The notes under the pieces are model-generated. The model was not told the DNA's origin. It worked only from the letters and a program-made list of their open reading frames with translations, and did no database searches. From contig NZ_FOQH01000004.1 in assembly GCF_900113695.1 (NCBI RefSeq), positions 517,269 through 581,268 of the forward strand: 64,000 bases of DNA, given 5' to 3'. The position numbers and the translations under genes are program-made. This DNA comes from Albimonas pacifica (GTDB lineage Bacteria > Pseudomonadota > Alphaproteobacteria > Rhodobacterales > Rhodobacteraceae). Positions 10,584 to 21,924 of the stretch are shown piece by piece. Positions within the stretch are counted from its first letter, which is position 1. Each line of letters opens with the position of its first letter.

Positions 10584-11849
10584 ATGTCCAACGACAGGAC
10601 GGTCCCGGCGCGCGCCGCCGGGACGCTCTCGAGACGTGCCGCGTTGAAGCTGGGGGCGGCGGCGGGCGTCGCCTCGCTGGGCGCGCCCGCGATCCTGCGC
10701 GCGCAGGGCGCCGGGCCGATCCGCATCGGCCACCTGACGCCGATGACCGGCTTCCTGGGCACGCTCGGCCAATGGGCGGTCGAGGGGATCCAGATGGCGG
10801 CCGAGGAGATCAACGCCGCCGGCGGCGTGAACGGACGCATGATCGAGGTGACCTCGGAGGACTCGATCAACCCCGAGAACGCCTCGACCAAGGCCCAGCG
10901 GATGCTGGAGCGCGACGGCATGGATTTCCTGATGGGGGAGATCAGCTCGGCCTCCGCCCTGGCGATCTCGGAGGTGGCGACGCGCAACAAGCGGCTGTTC
11001 ATGGCGCTGGGCCCACGGTCGGACGTGCTGCGGGGCGGGCGATGCTCGCGCTACATGTTCTGCACGGACATCCCCAATACGGTGATGGTCAACGCGGTGG
11101 GCAGCGCGCTGAAGCGCGACGGGATGGTGGAGAACAAGACGTTCTTCACGCTGACCGCCGACTACATCTTCGGCCATGACCTGCTGAAGGCGGCGAAGGC
11201 CTTCTTCGACGCAAACGGGGGCGAGCTGATCGGGGACGAGCTGATCGCGACCGACGTCACCGACTTCTCGGCCTTCATCCTCAAGATCCGGCAGGCGCGC
11301 CCCGACGTGGTGTGCCTGAACCTCGCCGGCAACCAGGTGACCAACTTCGTCAAGCAGTACGCCGAGTTCGGGCTGCCCTATCCCACCGTGGGCTTCAACC
11401 TGAACACCGCCGACGCCTGGGCGGCCGGCGCGGGCAACCTGACGGGGACCTGGCCGACGGTCTGGTATCACACGCTGGACACCCCCGGATCGCAGAAGTT
11501 CGTCGCCGATTTCCAGGCGAAGTACGGGAAGATCCCCGAGAACCACGCCTGGATCGAATACATCGCCCTCAAGATCGCCGCGGCCGGCCTGGCCGAGACC
11601 GGCGGGGCCGACAGCGACGCCCTGGTCGAGTTCTTCGAGACCGAGGCCGAGTTCGACATCCTCAAGGCCCGCAAGGCGTATTTCCGCAAGGGCGATCACC
11701 AGCTGATCCAGGAGGCCTACCCGTTCTCGGTCAAGGAGACGGGCAGCTACTCGGACGTCCACGAGATGATGGCGCTGGGGCCGGCGGTGCCGGGCGCGGA
11801 CCAGGATCTGACGGCGATCTACCCCACGGGCGCGGAGTGCACGCTCTGA
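10584..11849 (+). CDS. ABC importer substrate-binding protein, branched-chain/aromatic type
   Basis: 421 residues with a Tat-type signal (LSRRAALKLGAAAGVASLG, cleavage near ILRAQG). The mature part is a type I periplasmic binding protein of the Leu/Ile/Val family: IRIGHLTPMTGFLGTLGQW, then EEINAAGGVNGRMIEV. In this family the ligand may be a branched-chain amino acid, amide, urea or aromatic acid; the surrounding ring-cleavage genes favour an aromatic acid. ATG at 10584 follows GGGAGGAACGACCG. The stem-loops after the gene and the permeases that follow show it is the first gene of the importer operon. Confidence 0.9.
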   Translation: MSNDRTVPARAAGTLSRRAALKLGAAAGVASLGAPAILRAQGAGPIRIGHLTPMTGFLGTLGQWAVEGIQMAAEEINAAGGVNGRMIEVTSEDSINPENASTKAQRMLERDGMDFLMGEISSASALAISEVATRNKRLFMALGPRSDVLRGGRCSRYMFCTDIPNTVMVNAVGSALKRDGMVENKTFFTLTADYIFGHDLLKAAKAFFDANGGELIGDELIATDVTDFSAFILKIRQARPDVVCLNLAGNQVTNFVKQYAEFGLPYPTVGFNLNTADAWAAGAGNLTGTWPTVWYHTLDTPGSQKFVADFQAKYGKIPENHAWIEYIALKIAAAGLAETGGADSDALVEFFETEAEFDILKARKAYFRKGDHQLIQEAYPFSVKETGSYSDVHEMMALGPAVPGADQDLTAIYPTGAECTL

Positions 11850-11860
11850 GCTGAAAGGAC

Positions 11861-11919
11861 GGCGCGCGGTCGTCTCCCGCGCGCCGATCCGCCTCCGGGA
11901 CGGCCATGCGCCGTCCCGG
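11861..11919 (+). promoter_or_regulatory. Two stem-loops between binding protein and permease genes
   Basis: GGCGCGCG (11861-11868) pairs with CGCGCGCC (11878-11885), and CCGGGACGG (11895-11903) pairs with CCGTCCCGG (11911-11919). Neither is followed by a T run, so they are unlikely to be full terminators. Hairpins here usually stabilise the upstream mRNA, so the binding protein is made in excess over the membrane parts. Confidence 0.6.
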
Positions 11920-11962
11920 TTCCTCGGGGCGGGGCGCGCGGCGCCCCTGACGGGAACTCGGC

Positions 11963-12841
11963 ATGGAATGGGTCTTTCTGCTCGAGCAGGTCGTGAACGG
12001 CCTGGTCCTGGGCGGCTACTACCTTCTGATCGCGCTGGGCCTGTCGCTGATCTTCAGCGTGGGCGGCATCGTGAACCTCAGCCACGGGGCGTTCTACGCG
12101 CTGGGGGCCTACCTGGCGGTCAGCCTCGGCCCGCACCTGGGCTTCCTGGGTGCGGCGGCGATCTCTCCGGTGATGGTGGCGATCCTGGGCATCGCCTTCG
12201 AACGCTTCGTGCTGCGCCGCTTCTACCGCGAGGATCCGATCCTCAGCCTGCTGGTGACCTTCGGGCTGGCCATGGTGGCCGAGCAGGCGATCCGGATGAT
12301 CTGGGGCGCGGCGCCGCTGCCCGCCAGCCTGCCGCAGGCGGTGCGCGGGCCGGTGATCCTGGGGGACCTGCTGTTCTCGAAGTACCGGCTGATGATGCTG
12401 GGGGTGGTCGTCTGCGTGCTGGCCGGGCTGTGGCTGCTGCTGAACCGCACCAGCTTCGGCCGCGTGGTCCGCGCCGGCATCCAGGAGCCGGACATGGTCG
12501 CGGCCCTGGGCATCCGCCTTCAGCCCTACATGACCGCGGTGGTGATGCTGGGCGTGGGGCTGGCCGCGCTGGGCGGCGCGCTGTTCGCCCCGATCACCAC
12601 CGTCCACCCCGCCATGGGGGCCGAGATCATCACCATCGCCTTCGTCGTCGTGATCATCGGCGGCCTCGGGAGCTTCTGGGGCGTCGTCTGCGCCGCCCTT
12701 CTGGTGGGCGTGGTGCGCGGGATCACCGTCCATTTCCTCCCGTCGGCCTCCGAGGCGTCGATGTACGTGCTGATGTTCCTCGTCCTGCTGCTTCGCCCGC
12801 GCGGCCTGCTGGGCGAGCCGATCCAGAAATTCGAGCGGTGA
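11963..12841 (+). CDS. ABC importer permease, LivH family
   Basis: 292-residue inner-membrane permease with about eight hydrophobic segments, opening with the typical LEQVVNGLVLGGYYLLIALGL and NLSHGAFYALGAYL. The conserved loop GRVVRAGIQEPDMVAALGI (about residues 170-188) is the ATPase-coupling EAA-like region of LivH proteins. It pairs with the LivM domain of the next gene, whose start overlaps or nearly touches this stop (GTGA at 12838, ATG at 12847). Confidence 0.92.
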   Translation: MEWVFLLEQVVNGLVLGGYYLLIALGLSLIFSVGGIVNLSHGAFYALGAYLAVSLGPHLGFLGAAAISPVMVAILGIAFERFVLRRFYREDPILSLLVTFGLAMVAEQAIRMIWGAAPLPASLPQAVRGPVILGDLLFSKYRLMMLGVVVCVLAGLWLLLNRTSFGRVVRAGIQEPDMVAALGIRLQPYMTAVVMLGVGLAALGGALFAPITTVHPAMGAEIITIAFVVVIIGGLGSFWGVVCAALLVGVVRGITVHFLPSASEASMYVLMFLVLLLRPRGLLGEPIQKFER

Positions 12842-12846
12842 GCCGG

Positions 12847-15390
<2,544 letters not shown>

Positions 15391-15403
15391 CGGAGGACCG
15401 GCG

Positions 15404-16864
15404 ATGACCCACGATGACATGACCGCGGGGGCCGAACTGCGCCGCGACCTGACCCCCACCCTGCTGATCGGGGGCGAACCCGAGATGGGCGAGGGCCGCG
15501 CCGCCCCGCTGCTCGACCGCTACACCGGCGCGCCCATCGCGGATCTCGTCGCCGCCACGCCGGCGCAGGCCGCCCGCATGGTCGACGCCGCCTGGGCCGC
15601 CTTCCGCCGCGGCGCGCCGGGCCCGTGGGATCGAGGCGCGATCCTCGATCGCGCCGCCCTGCAGGTGGAGGCGGCGCGCGGAGATTTCATCGCGATCATG
15701 CAGGCCGAGGCCGGTTTCACCGCCGCCGACGCAGGCGGCGAGGTCACGCGCTGCGTGCAGACGCTGCGCCTGTCGGCGGAGGAGGCGCGGCGTCTCTCGG
15801 GCGACGTGATCCCGCTGGAGGGCGCGCCCGGACAGGCCGGGCGCACCGCCTTCACCCTGCGGGTTCCGCTGGGCCCGGTGCTGGCGATCACGCCCTTCAA
15901 CTCGCCCCTCAACACCGTGTGCCACAAGATCGCGCCCGCCTTCGCCGCCGGCAATCCCGCGATCCTGAAGCCCGCCTCGGCCACGCCGGCCACCGCCTGC
16001 CTGCTGGCCCGGATCCTGGTCGGCGCCGGCCTGCCTGAGGGGTTCCTCTCGGTGCTGCTGGGCGGCCCGGCCGAGGCCGGTCTGGCAATGGCCGATCCGC
16101 GCGTCCGCTTCATCGCCTTCACCGGCTCGACCGAGGCCGGCCGCGCCATCCAGACCCAGGCCGGCCTGCGCCGCACGCAGATGGAGCTCGGCTCCATCGC
16201 CTTCACGATCCTCGCCGCGGACGCCGACCTCGACCGCGCCCTGCCCAAGATCGTGGGCGCCGGCTATCGCAAGGCGGGGCAGGTCTGCACCTCGGTCCAG
16301 ATCGTGCTGGCCCACGAGAGCCTGCGCGCCGAGGCCGCCGCACGGCTGGCCGAGCTGGTCGCGGCCCTGCCCTACGGCGACCCGCGGGCCGAGGGGACCG
16401 TCACCGGCCCGATGATCTCGCGCCCGGAGGCCGAGCGGGTCGAGCGCTGGATCGCCGAGGCCGAGGCCGCGGGCGCGGTTCGTCTCGCCGGCGGCGGCCG
16501 CGAGGGCGCCGTGGTCGCGCCGACGCTGCTCGACGGGATCACGCCCGCGATGAAGGCGGGCTGCGAGGAGCTGTTCGGCCCCGTGGTCGGCGTCGCCCCC
16601 TTCGCCACGCTGGACGAGGCGATCGCCCGGGTGAACGCCACGCCCTACGGGCTGGCCACCGGCGCCTTCACCAACCGGCTCGACGACGCCTTCGCGCTGG
16701 CCCGGCGCCTGGAGGTCGGGGGCGTGCACATCAACGAGACCTCGTCGTCGCGCGTCGACCTGATGCCCTACGGCGGATCGAAGGACAGCGGCTTCGGCCG
16801 CGAGGGCCCGCATTACGCGGTCCGCGAGATGACCGAGGAACGGATCCTGACCCTGACCGCATGA
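15404..16864 (+). CDS. NAD(P)-dependent aldehyde dehydrogenase
   Basis: 486-residue ALDH-superfamily enzyme. Visible motifs are the catalytic-site Asn in ITPFNSPLN (about residue 165), the cofactor loop FTGSTEAGRAI (about 240), the general-base Glu in MELGSIAF (about 263), the nucleophile Cys in GQVCTSVQ (about 297) and EELFGPVVGV (about 390). It oxidises an aldehyde to an acid. The ELGSIAF variant in place of the usual ELGG is shared by some catabolic subgroups. GGAGGACCGGCG precedes the ATG, 13 bases after the importer gene, so it belongs to that operon. The substrate is probably an aldehyde met on the way to, or in, the ring-cleavage pathway. Confidence 0.9.
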   Translation: MTHDDMTAGAELRRDLTPTLLIGGEPEMGEGRAAPLLDRYTGAPIADLVAATPAQAARMVDAAWAAFRRGAPGPWDRGAILDRAALQVEAARGDFIAIMQAEAGFTAADAGGEVTRCVQTLRLSAEEARRLSGDVIPLEGAPGQAGRTAFTLRVPLGPVLAITPFNSPLNTVCHKIAPAFAAGNPAILKPASATPATACLLARILVGAGLPEGFLSVLLGGPAEAGLAMADPRVRFIAFTGSTEAGRAIQTQAGLRRTQMELGSIAFTILAADADLDRALPKIVGAGYRKAGQVCTSVQIVLAHESLRAEAAARLAELVAALPYGDPRAEGTVTGPMISRPEAERVERWIAEAEAAGAVRLAGGGREGAVVAPTLLDGITPAMKAGCEELFGPVVGVAPFATLDEAIARVNATPYGLATGAFTNRLDDAFALARRLEVGGVHINETSSSRVDLMPYGGSKDSGFGREGPHYAVREMTEERILTLTA

Positions 16865-16901
16865 GCGGCGACGGGCGACAGGACGGACGACAGGAGGCGA
16901 C

Positions 16902-17612
16902 ATGAGCGGCAGGACGGCGATCGTGTTCGGAGGCTCGCGCGGGATCGGCGCGGCCATCGTGAAGGCGCTGGCGGCGGACGGCTGGACCGTGGGCGGCACC
17001 CACCAGGGCGCGTCGCCGGGCGAGGCGGGCGCCGGGGGCCTCGCGCTCCGCTGCGACATCCGCGAGGCGGCGCAGGTCGAGGCGGTCTTCGCGCGCGTCG
17101 CCGCCGAGACGGGCGGCGCGCCTGCCTGCATCGTGGCGAACGCCGGAATCAACGTGCCGCCCGGCCCGGTCTCGGCCTTCGATCCCGACAGCTTCCGCAA
17201 GCTGGTCGAGACCAACATCGTCGGCGCCTTCAACGTGCTTCAGCACGCGGCGAGGAACGTGATGGACGGCGGCTCGATCATCGGGCTGACCACCTCGATG
17301 GTGCGGGTCGCCGTGCCCGGCGGCGGGCCCTACACCGCCTCGAAGGCGGCGGTCGAAAGCCTGCTGCGCTCGATGCAGAAGGAGCTGGCGCCGCGCGGCG
17401 TGCGGGTCAACGGCGTGGCGCCCGGTCCGGTCGACACGGACCTGTTCCGCGCCGGCAAGGACGAGGCGGCCGTCGCCCGCTCGGCCGGGATGAGCCCGTT
17501 CAACCGCGTCGGCCGCCCCGACGAGGTCGCTGCCGTGGTCCGCTTCCTCGCGTCGGGGGAGGCGAGCTGGGTTGCGGGCCAGATCGTGCAGCCGAACGGC
17601 GCGATGGTCTGA
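16902..17612 (+). CDS. Short-chain dehydrogenase/reductase
   Basis: 236-residue classical SDR: nucleotide motif GGSRGIGAAI (residues about 10-19), NAG at about 82-84 (ANAGINVPPG), catalytic Ser in IIGLTTSM, YxxxK as YTASKAA (about 145-150) and APGPVDTDLF. It interconverts an alcohol and a ketone or aldehyde with NAD(P). It is the last gene of the importer operon, 37 bases after the aldehyde dehydrogenase. An alcohol-to-aldehyde-to-acid pair with that enzyme is a reasonable inference. Confidence 0.9.
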   Translation: MSGRTAIVFGGSRGIGAAIVKALAADGWTVGGTHQGASPGEAGAGGLALRCDIREAAQVEAVFARVAAETGGAPACIVANAGINVPPGPVSAFDPDSFRKLVETNIVGAFNVLQHAARNVMDGGSIIGLTTSMVRVAVPGGGPYTASKAAVESLLRSMQKELAPRGVRVNGVAPGPVDTDLFRAGKDEAAVARSAGMSPFNRVGRPDEVAAVVRFLASGEASWVAGQIVQPNGAMV

Positions 17613-17627
17613 CCCCGATCCGCGTCG

Positions 17628-17677
17628 CCGGGGCGCGGCAGTCCGGGGCGCCCGCGCTCCGGCCTGCCGCGCCCCGG
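17628..17677. terminator. Bidirectional terminator between convergent operons
   Basis: A perfect 14-base stem, CCGGGGCGCGGCAG (17628-17641) with CTGCCGCGCCCCGG (17664-17677), sits in the 70-base gap between the convergent SDR and tautomerase genes. There is no strong T run, but position and strength fit a shared terminator. Confidence 0.7.
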
Positions 17678-17682
17678 CCGCG

Positions 17683-18765
17683 TCACCGCTCCGGCGCCGG
17701 AAACACCCGTCCGTCGAACAGTTTCCGCGCGGTCCGCAGCGTGCCTGCAGCCACCACGACGCCGTCGGCGTCCTGCTCGAGAAGCACCTCGGCGGCGCCC
17801 GAGGGATGCTCGATGGCGAAGCGCCCGTCGGACGGCAGGCGCGCGACCGATGCGGCGGGCGACCCCGGCAGGGTGCAGGCGGTCGCCACGCTGACCGCGG
17901 CGAAGACGCCGATCGAGGCGTGGCACCGATGCGGGATGAAGCTGCGGGTCGACGCGGCGCCGCCCGCGGCGGGCGGCGAGACCAGGGTCATCTTGGGGAC
18001 CGACTTCTCTGTCACGTCGCCCAGGTTCATCAGCGGTCCGGCGGCGAGGCGGATGCGTTCGAGCCGGGCCTTGAGCTCGGTCATCGCCTCCATCTCCTCG
18101 CGCGTTTCGGTCCCCGCGACGCCGAGGTCCGCGGCCCGCATCACCACGCAGGGCATGCCGTTGTCGATCAGGGTGCACTCGATCCCGTCGATCACGTCCA
18201 CCGGGTTTCCAGTCGGCAGCAGGGCGCCGCACATCGACCCGGCGATGCCGGTGAACATCAGCGGGACGGCGGCGTGGGCGCCCGGCACGCCGTCGATGGA
18301 GGCGGCGCCGCGATAGCCGACCCGGCCGCCCGGCGTGGCGATCCTGGCCACCGCCACCTCGCGGGTGTTGAGCATGTGGATGCGCACCGGCGTCTCGTCG
18401 CCCTGAGCGGCGAGCAGGCCGCGCTCGATCGCGGCGGGGCCGACGCCGGCCAGGATGTTCCCGCACCCCTGCGCGTCGGAAACCAGCGCCTGGTCCACGA
18501 AGACCTGCAGGAACAGGTAGTCGACGTCGGCGTCCTCGCGCGAAGGCGGGGACAGGATCGCGACCTTGGAGGTCAATGGATCCGCCCCGCCGATCCCGTC
18601 GATCTGCCGCGGATCGGGCGAGCCCATGATCCGCAGCAGCAGCGCGTCGCGCGCGGCCGGGTCGGAGGGCAGGTCCGACGCCAGGAAATACGCGCCCTTC
18701 GAGGTCCCGCCCCGCATCCACAGGCAGGGGATGCCGTCGATCTCGGGGTCGGGCGCCTCAGACAT
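17683..18765 (-). CDS. 4-oxalomesaconate tautomerase, PrpF family (GalD-like)
   Basis: 360-residue PrpF-type isomerase with the twin diaminopimelate-epimerase-like fold. [12 protein letters not shown] opens the protein, and the catalytic cysteines sit in [10 protein letters not shown] (about residue 105) and in [10 protein letters not shown] (about 280). In the gallate pathway GalD moves the double bond of 4-oxalomesaconate to give the form used by the hydratase; close relatives isomerise aconitates. The GalB- and GalC-like genes in the same operon support the first role. It is the last gene of the operon, its start overlapping the aldolase stop by 8 bases (ATGTCTGA). Confidence 0.85.
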   Translation of the reverse strand: MSEAPDPEIDGIPCLWMRGGTSKGAYFLASDLPSDPAARDALLLRIMGSPDPRQIDGIGGADPLTSKVAILSPPSREDADVDYLFLQVFVDQALVSDAQGCGNILAGVGPAAIERGLLAAQGDETPVRIHMLNTREVAVARIATPGGRVGYRGAASIDGVPGAHAAVPLMFTGIAGSMCGALLPTGNPVDVIDGIECTLIDNGMPCVVMRAADLGVAGTETREEMEAMTELKARLERIRLAAGPLMNLGDVTEKSVPKMTLVSPPAAGGAASTRSFIPHRCHASIGVFAAVSVATACTLPGSPAASVARLPSDGRFAIEHPSGAAEVLLEQDADGVVVAAGTLRTARKLFDGRVFPAPER

Positions 18766-19444
18766 ATTTCAGGCCCTTCTCCGCCAGCCGCGGCCGCATG
18801 TCGTAGAGGTCGAGCCCCAGCGTCCCCGCCGCCAGCTTCGCGCGCTTGGTCTCCTCGTTCGCCAGCCGCGCCTGCGCCTTGGCAAGCACCGCCTCGGCGT
18901 CGGCGCGGCGGACCACGCAGACCCCGTCGTCGTCGGCCACGATCACGTCGCCCGCCTCGATCGCCTGGCCGGCGACCACGACGGGCACGTTCACCGAGCC
19001 CAGCGTCTCCTTCACCGTGCCCTGCGCGCTGATCGCCTTTGACCAGACCGGGAAGCCCATCGCGGTCAGGTCGCGCACGTCGCGCACGCCGGCCTCGATC
19101 ACCAGCCCGCGGCAGCCCCGCGCCATGGCCGAAGTCGCCAGCAGGTCGCCGAAGTAGCCGTCGGTGCAGGGGCTGGTCGGGGCCAGCACCAGGATGTCGC
19201 CCTCCTTCAGCTGCTCGATGGCGACATGCACCATCCAGTTGTCCCCCGGGGGCGCCGAGATCGTCACCGCCGAGCCTGCGATCTGCGCGCCCGCCCAGAT
19301 CGGGCGCATGTGGGGGGCGAGGCAGCCGGTCCGCCCCTGCGCCTCGTGCACCGTGGCGACGCCGGCCTCGCCCAACGCCCGGATCGTGGCGGGATCCGCG
19401 CGCTCGACGTGCTGGACCACGACGTTCTGACCGATGGCGGACAT
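18758..19444 (-). CDS. 4-carboxy-4-hydroxy-2-oxoadipate aldolase, RraA-like (GalC/LigK)
   Basis: 228-residue class II aldolase of the RraA/HMG-aldolase family. [15 protein letters not shown] (about residues 101-115) and the metal/substrate Arg-Asp in [10 protein letters not shown] (about 118-127) are the active-site signature; [12 protein letters not shown] and [10 protein letters not shown] are also conserved. LigK/GalC/ProA enzymes split 4-carboxy-4-hydroxy-2-oxoadipate into pyruvate and oxaloacetate. It begins one base inside the dioxygenase stop (TGATG) and overlaps the tautomerase, so translation is tightly coupled. A pure RNase E regulator (RraA) is unlikely because the aldolase motif is complete and the context is catabolic. 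Confidence 0.88.
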   Translation of the reverse strand: MSAIGQNVVVQHVERADPATIRALGEAGVATVHEAQGRTGCLAPHMRPIWAGAQIAGSAVTISAPPGDNWMVHVAIEQLKEGDILVLAPTSPCTDGYFGDLLATSAMARGCRGLVIEAGVRDVRDLTAMGFPVWSKAISAQGTVKETLGSVNVPVVVAGQAIEAGDVIVADDDGVCVVRRADAEAVLAKAQARLANEETKRAKLAAGTLGLDLYDMRPRLAEKGLKYV

Positions 19445-20451
19445 CACTCGGTCTCCTCTTTCTTGACCGGCCTCTGCGCCGTCACGGGAGGCGTGCCGTG
19501 GGTGTGGAAGGTGTCGATGGTCTTCAGCCCCCAGGCCTGGCCTTTCAGCCGCTCCTTCTGGGTCCAGACCACGGGCTGCCAGTCGGGGGCGAGGATCAGC
19601 CGGGCGCCGGCGTTGGCCAGTTCCACCCGATTGCCCGCCGGCTCCCAGACGTAGAGGAAGAAGGTCCCCTGCACGGCGTGCTTGTGGGGGCCCGTCTCGA
19701 TATGCACGCCGTTCTGCAGGAACAGGTCGGCGGCGCGCAGGATGTCCTCGCGCTGGTCGGCGGCGTAGGTGACGTGATGCAGGCGGCCCCCCATGTCCTT
19801 GAACTGGCCGCCGCCATGCTCCTCGGTGCAGGCGAGATCGTAGGTCTTGTTGTTGATCGTGAACCAGCAACCGCCGAGGCGGCCGTTGTCCAGCTGGATC
19901 ATCTCGGTCACCCGCGCGCCCAGGCAGGTCTCCATGAAGCGGCGGAACTCGGTCACGTCCGAGCTGAGCAGGTTCAGGTGGTCGATCCGGCGCGGAGCGG
20001 CGCCGGTGAAGGCGGAGGCGGTGTTCTTCAGGGCGGCCTTCTCGGCCTCCTCCTGCGGCTCCCACCAGCGGGTTTCGTAGTAGATCTCGAAGACGTGGCC
20101 GAAGGGGTCCTCGAAGCGGAAGGCCGGGCCGTGGCCGGGGTCGTCGTCCACCCAGCCGTGGGTCTTGAAGCCCGAGGCCTCGATCGCCGCCGCCCGGCGC
20201 GCCAGCGCTTCGGGGCTGGCGGCGCGGTAGGCGACGTGGCCGACGCCGGTGGTGTCGGCGCGGGTCAGCTTGAGGGAGTGGAACTCGTAATCGTCCCAGG
20301 CCCGCAGCCAGGCGGAGCGGCCGTCCTGGTGCGAGAGCTTCAGACCGAAAACCCGCGTGAAGAAGTCGAGGCTGTCTTCGAACCGGTCCGTCAGCATCTC
20401 GACATGGCCCAGGTGGGCGAGATCGAAGGACGGGTTGGTGGGGGCGGCCAT
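19444..20451 (-). CDS. Type I extradiol ring-cleavage dioxygenase (VOC superfamily)
   Basis: 335 residues built of two vicinal-oxygen-chelate halves, the layout of catechol 2,3-dioxygenase. The N-terminal half starts [12 protein letters not shown]; the C-terminal half has the likely Fe(II) ligands His in RIDHLNLL (about residue 156), His in [10 protein letters not shown] (about 225) and Glu in GNRVELAN (about 276). The active-site region [16 protein letters not shown] is typical. It should cleave a catecholic ring next to the diol. Its partners in the operon act on 4-oxalomesaconate, which in known pathways comes from gallate or protocatechuate cleaved by unrelated LigAB-type enzymes, so this is an unusual pairing. 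The C-terminal tail (after about 315) is charged and probably flexible. Confidence 0.87.
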   Translation of the reverse strand: MAAPTNPSFDLAHLGHVEMLTDRFEDSLDFFTRVFGLKLSHQDGRSAWLRAWDDYEFHSLKLTRADTTGVGHVAYRAASPEALARRAAAIEASGFKTHGWVDDDPGHGPAFRFEDPFGHVFEIYYETRWWEPQEEAEKAALKNTASAFTGAAPRRIDHLNLLSSDVTEFRRFMETCLGARVTEMIQLDNGRLGGCWFTINNKTYDLACTEEHGGGQFKDMGGRLHHVTYAADQREDILRAADLFLQNGVHIETGPHKHAVQGTFFLYVWEPAGNRVELANAGARLILAPDWQPVVWTQKERLKGQAWGLKTIDTFHTHGTPPVTAQRPVKKEETE

Positions 20452-20533
20452 GGCGTCTCCTGTCGGTTGTCTGGTCCGCCGGGGCGCGGCGGAAGCCGGC
20501 CCCGACGGCGAACGGGTCCTGGGATCCCGCGCG

Positions 20534-20941
20534 TCAGCCGCGGCCCTTGCGCAGGGCGTCCACCGCCAGCGCGCCGGGCCCGACCGCGGCGAGCATCAGC
20601 AGCGCGAAGCAGTAGATCACCGCGGACTCGCCGCCGTTGACGAAGGGATAGAAGCCCTTCGGCGCATACATGATGAAGTAGGCGAAGGCGGACAGGCCGC
20701 TGAGGATGAAGGCCGAGAACCGCGCGTAGAGGCCGATGGCCAGCAGCGTGCCGAAGATCAGCTCCAGCACCCCCGCGACGCCGGAGAGCTGGAACAGCCC
20801 GACCGCGTTCATCGGATGCTCGGGGAAGCCCAGGTGCTTGATCGTGCCATGCTCGAGCAGCAGCAGGCCCAGGACGATCCGCGTCGCCCCAACGATCCAG
20901 GGGCGCAGGGGATCGAGGAACTTCAGGTCGAGGAACGACAT
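20534..20941 (-). CDS. DoxX-family membrane protein
   Basis: 135 residues with four hydrophobic segments (about 15-35, 50-72, 75-95 and 105-125), matching DoxX/DoxD small membrane proteins. The family is often near oxidases and dioxygenases and may deal with redox or oxygen stress at the membrane; no reaction is established for most members. It lies between the hydratase and dioxygenase genes of the ring-cleavage operon (30- and 82-base gaps). Confidence 0.85.
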   Translation of the reverse strand: MSFLDLKFLDPLRPWIVGATRIVLGLLLLEHGTIKHLGFPEHPMNAVGLFQLSGVAGVLELIFGTLLAIGLYARFSAFILSGLSAFAYFIMYAPKGFYPFVNGGESAVIYCFALLMLAAVGPGALAVDALRKGRG

Positions 20942-20971
20942 GGACGTCTCCTTCTTTGCGGCGCTGTGCGA

Positions 20972-21718
20972 TCAGAGCTCGTCGACGGTGCGGGGGAAGA
21001 TCGACTCGAACCCCTCCGCATACTTGCAGTCGCGCCCGCCGGACTGGCCGCCCGAGTTGCGCTTGAAGTGGTTGGCCCGGTTGATCGCGACGCGGGTGTA
21101 GTACTCCCACAGGTGCTCCTGGCCCTGCATGCACTCGATGGCGGCGCGCTTCTTCTCCCACACCGGGGTGATGTCGAGGAAGGTGTCGGGCTTCCAGCCC
21201 ATCTGCTCGGTCTGATGCGGCTCGAACAGGTAGAGCTGCGGAGCGCCGAGGACCTTCTCGCCCGGATTGTGCCCCCAGGCCTGGGCGATCATCCGGCACT
21301 CCAGCGCCACCTGCGTCGCGTACATGTGGTCGGTGTTGTAGGGGTCGTACTTGGAGTGGGAGAGCATGAAGCTCGGCTGCACCTTGCGGATCACCTCGAC
21401 CACGCGGTCCTTGTCCGCGCGGCCCAGCTCCAGCGGGTAGTCGCCGAGGTCGAGGCACACCAGGTCATGGACGCCCAGCGCCTCGGCCGCCTGCTCGGCC
21501 TCCGCCCGGCGGGCGTCCTTCACACGCTGGAGGGTCATCCCCTCCTGCTTCCACAGCTTGGCGCTCTCGCCGCGCTCGCCGAAGGACAGGCACAGGACCG
21601 TGACCTCGTAGCCCTTCGCCGCGTGCAGCGCGATGGCGCCGCCGCAGCGCCAGACGAAGTCGGCGGCATGAGCGGAGATCACGAGGGCGGACCTGGGGGC
21701 GGTCTTGGGGGCGGTCAT
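20972..21718 (-). CDS. 4-oxalomesaconate hydratase, PIG-L type (GalB-like)
   Basis: 248-residue PIG-L/LmbE-fold metalloenzyme. The zinc site of the family is normally AHPDD near the N terminus; here it reads ISAHAADFVWRCGG, as in GalB-type hydratases, with the later ligands in YDPYNTDHMYAT (about residues 122-133). GalB hydrates 4-oxalomesaconate to 4-carboxy-4-hydroxy-2-oxoadipate rather than deacetylating sugars. The altered Asp pattern and the adjoining aldolase and tautomerase genes fit that role. ATG at 21718 has GAGGAGG 6 bases upstream and makes it the first gene of the operon. A LysR-type box lies about 95 bases upstream. Confidence 0.82.
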   Translation of the reverse strand: MTAPKTAPRSALVISAHAADFVWRCGGAIALHAAKGYEVTVLCLSFGERGESAKLWKQEGMTLQRVKDARRAEAEQAAEALGVHDLVCLDLGDYPLELGRADKDRVVEVIRKVQPSFMLSHSKYDPYNTDHMYATQVALECRMIAQAWGHNPGEKVLGAPQLYLFEPHQTEQMGWKPDTFLDITPVWEKKRAAIECMQGQEHLWEYYTRVAINRANHFKRNSGGQSGGRDCKYAEGFESIFPRTVDEL

Positions 21719-21811
21719 GGCGGTCCTCCTCGGGGCGCGCGGGGTCGTTTCGATGCCGCGGTGATCCCATGGCGACGCGGCGGGCGACAATTCGGAAGAG
21801 GGGTCGTCAGC

Positions 21812-21826
21812 ATAAGTTTCCGCTAT
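21812..21826. promoter_or_regulatory. LysR-type box B (divergent hydratase/dehydrogenase promoters)
   Basis: ATAAGTTTCCGCTAT, a T-N11-A box in the 206-base gap between the divergent hydratase operon and the NAD-dependent dehydrogenase gene. It matches box A at one arm (GCATAAG) and differs at one position of the other arm. Confidence 0.6.
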
Positions 21827-21924
21827 ATGGGCTGGAGACAGCCCGCGCGCGCGCCTAGCGTCCGGGCGCCGCGCGGAGGCGATTCCGCCGCCGCCCGCCC
21901 GTGCCGCCAGCAAGGAGACGCGCC

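Noticed and set aside
11861..11919. Rho-independent terminator ending the binding-protein mRNA
   Set aside because: Both stems lack a T run, and the permease genes that follow have no separate promoter I could see.
18758..19444. RNase E inhibitor RraA
   Set aside because: The aldolase active-site residues are present and the operon is catabolic; the RraA name reflects fold only.
20972..21718. N-acetylglucosaminyl deacetylase (LmbE/PIG-L)
   Set aside because: The AHPDD metal motif is altered to AHAAD and the operon contains oxalomesaconate-handling partners, fitting the GalB hydratase branch.
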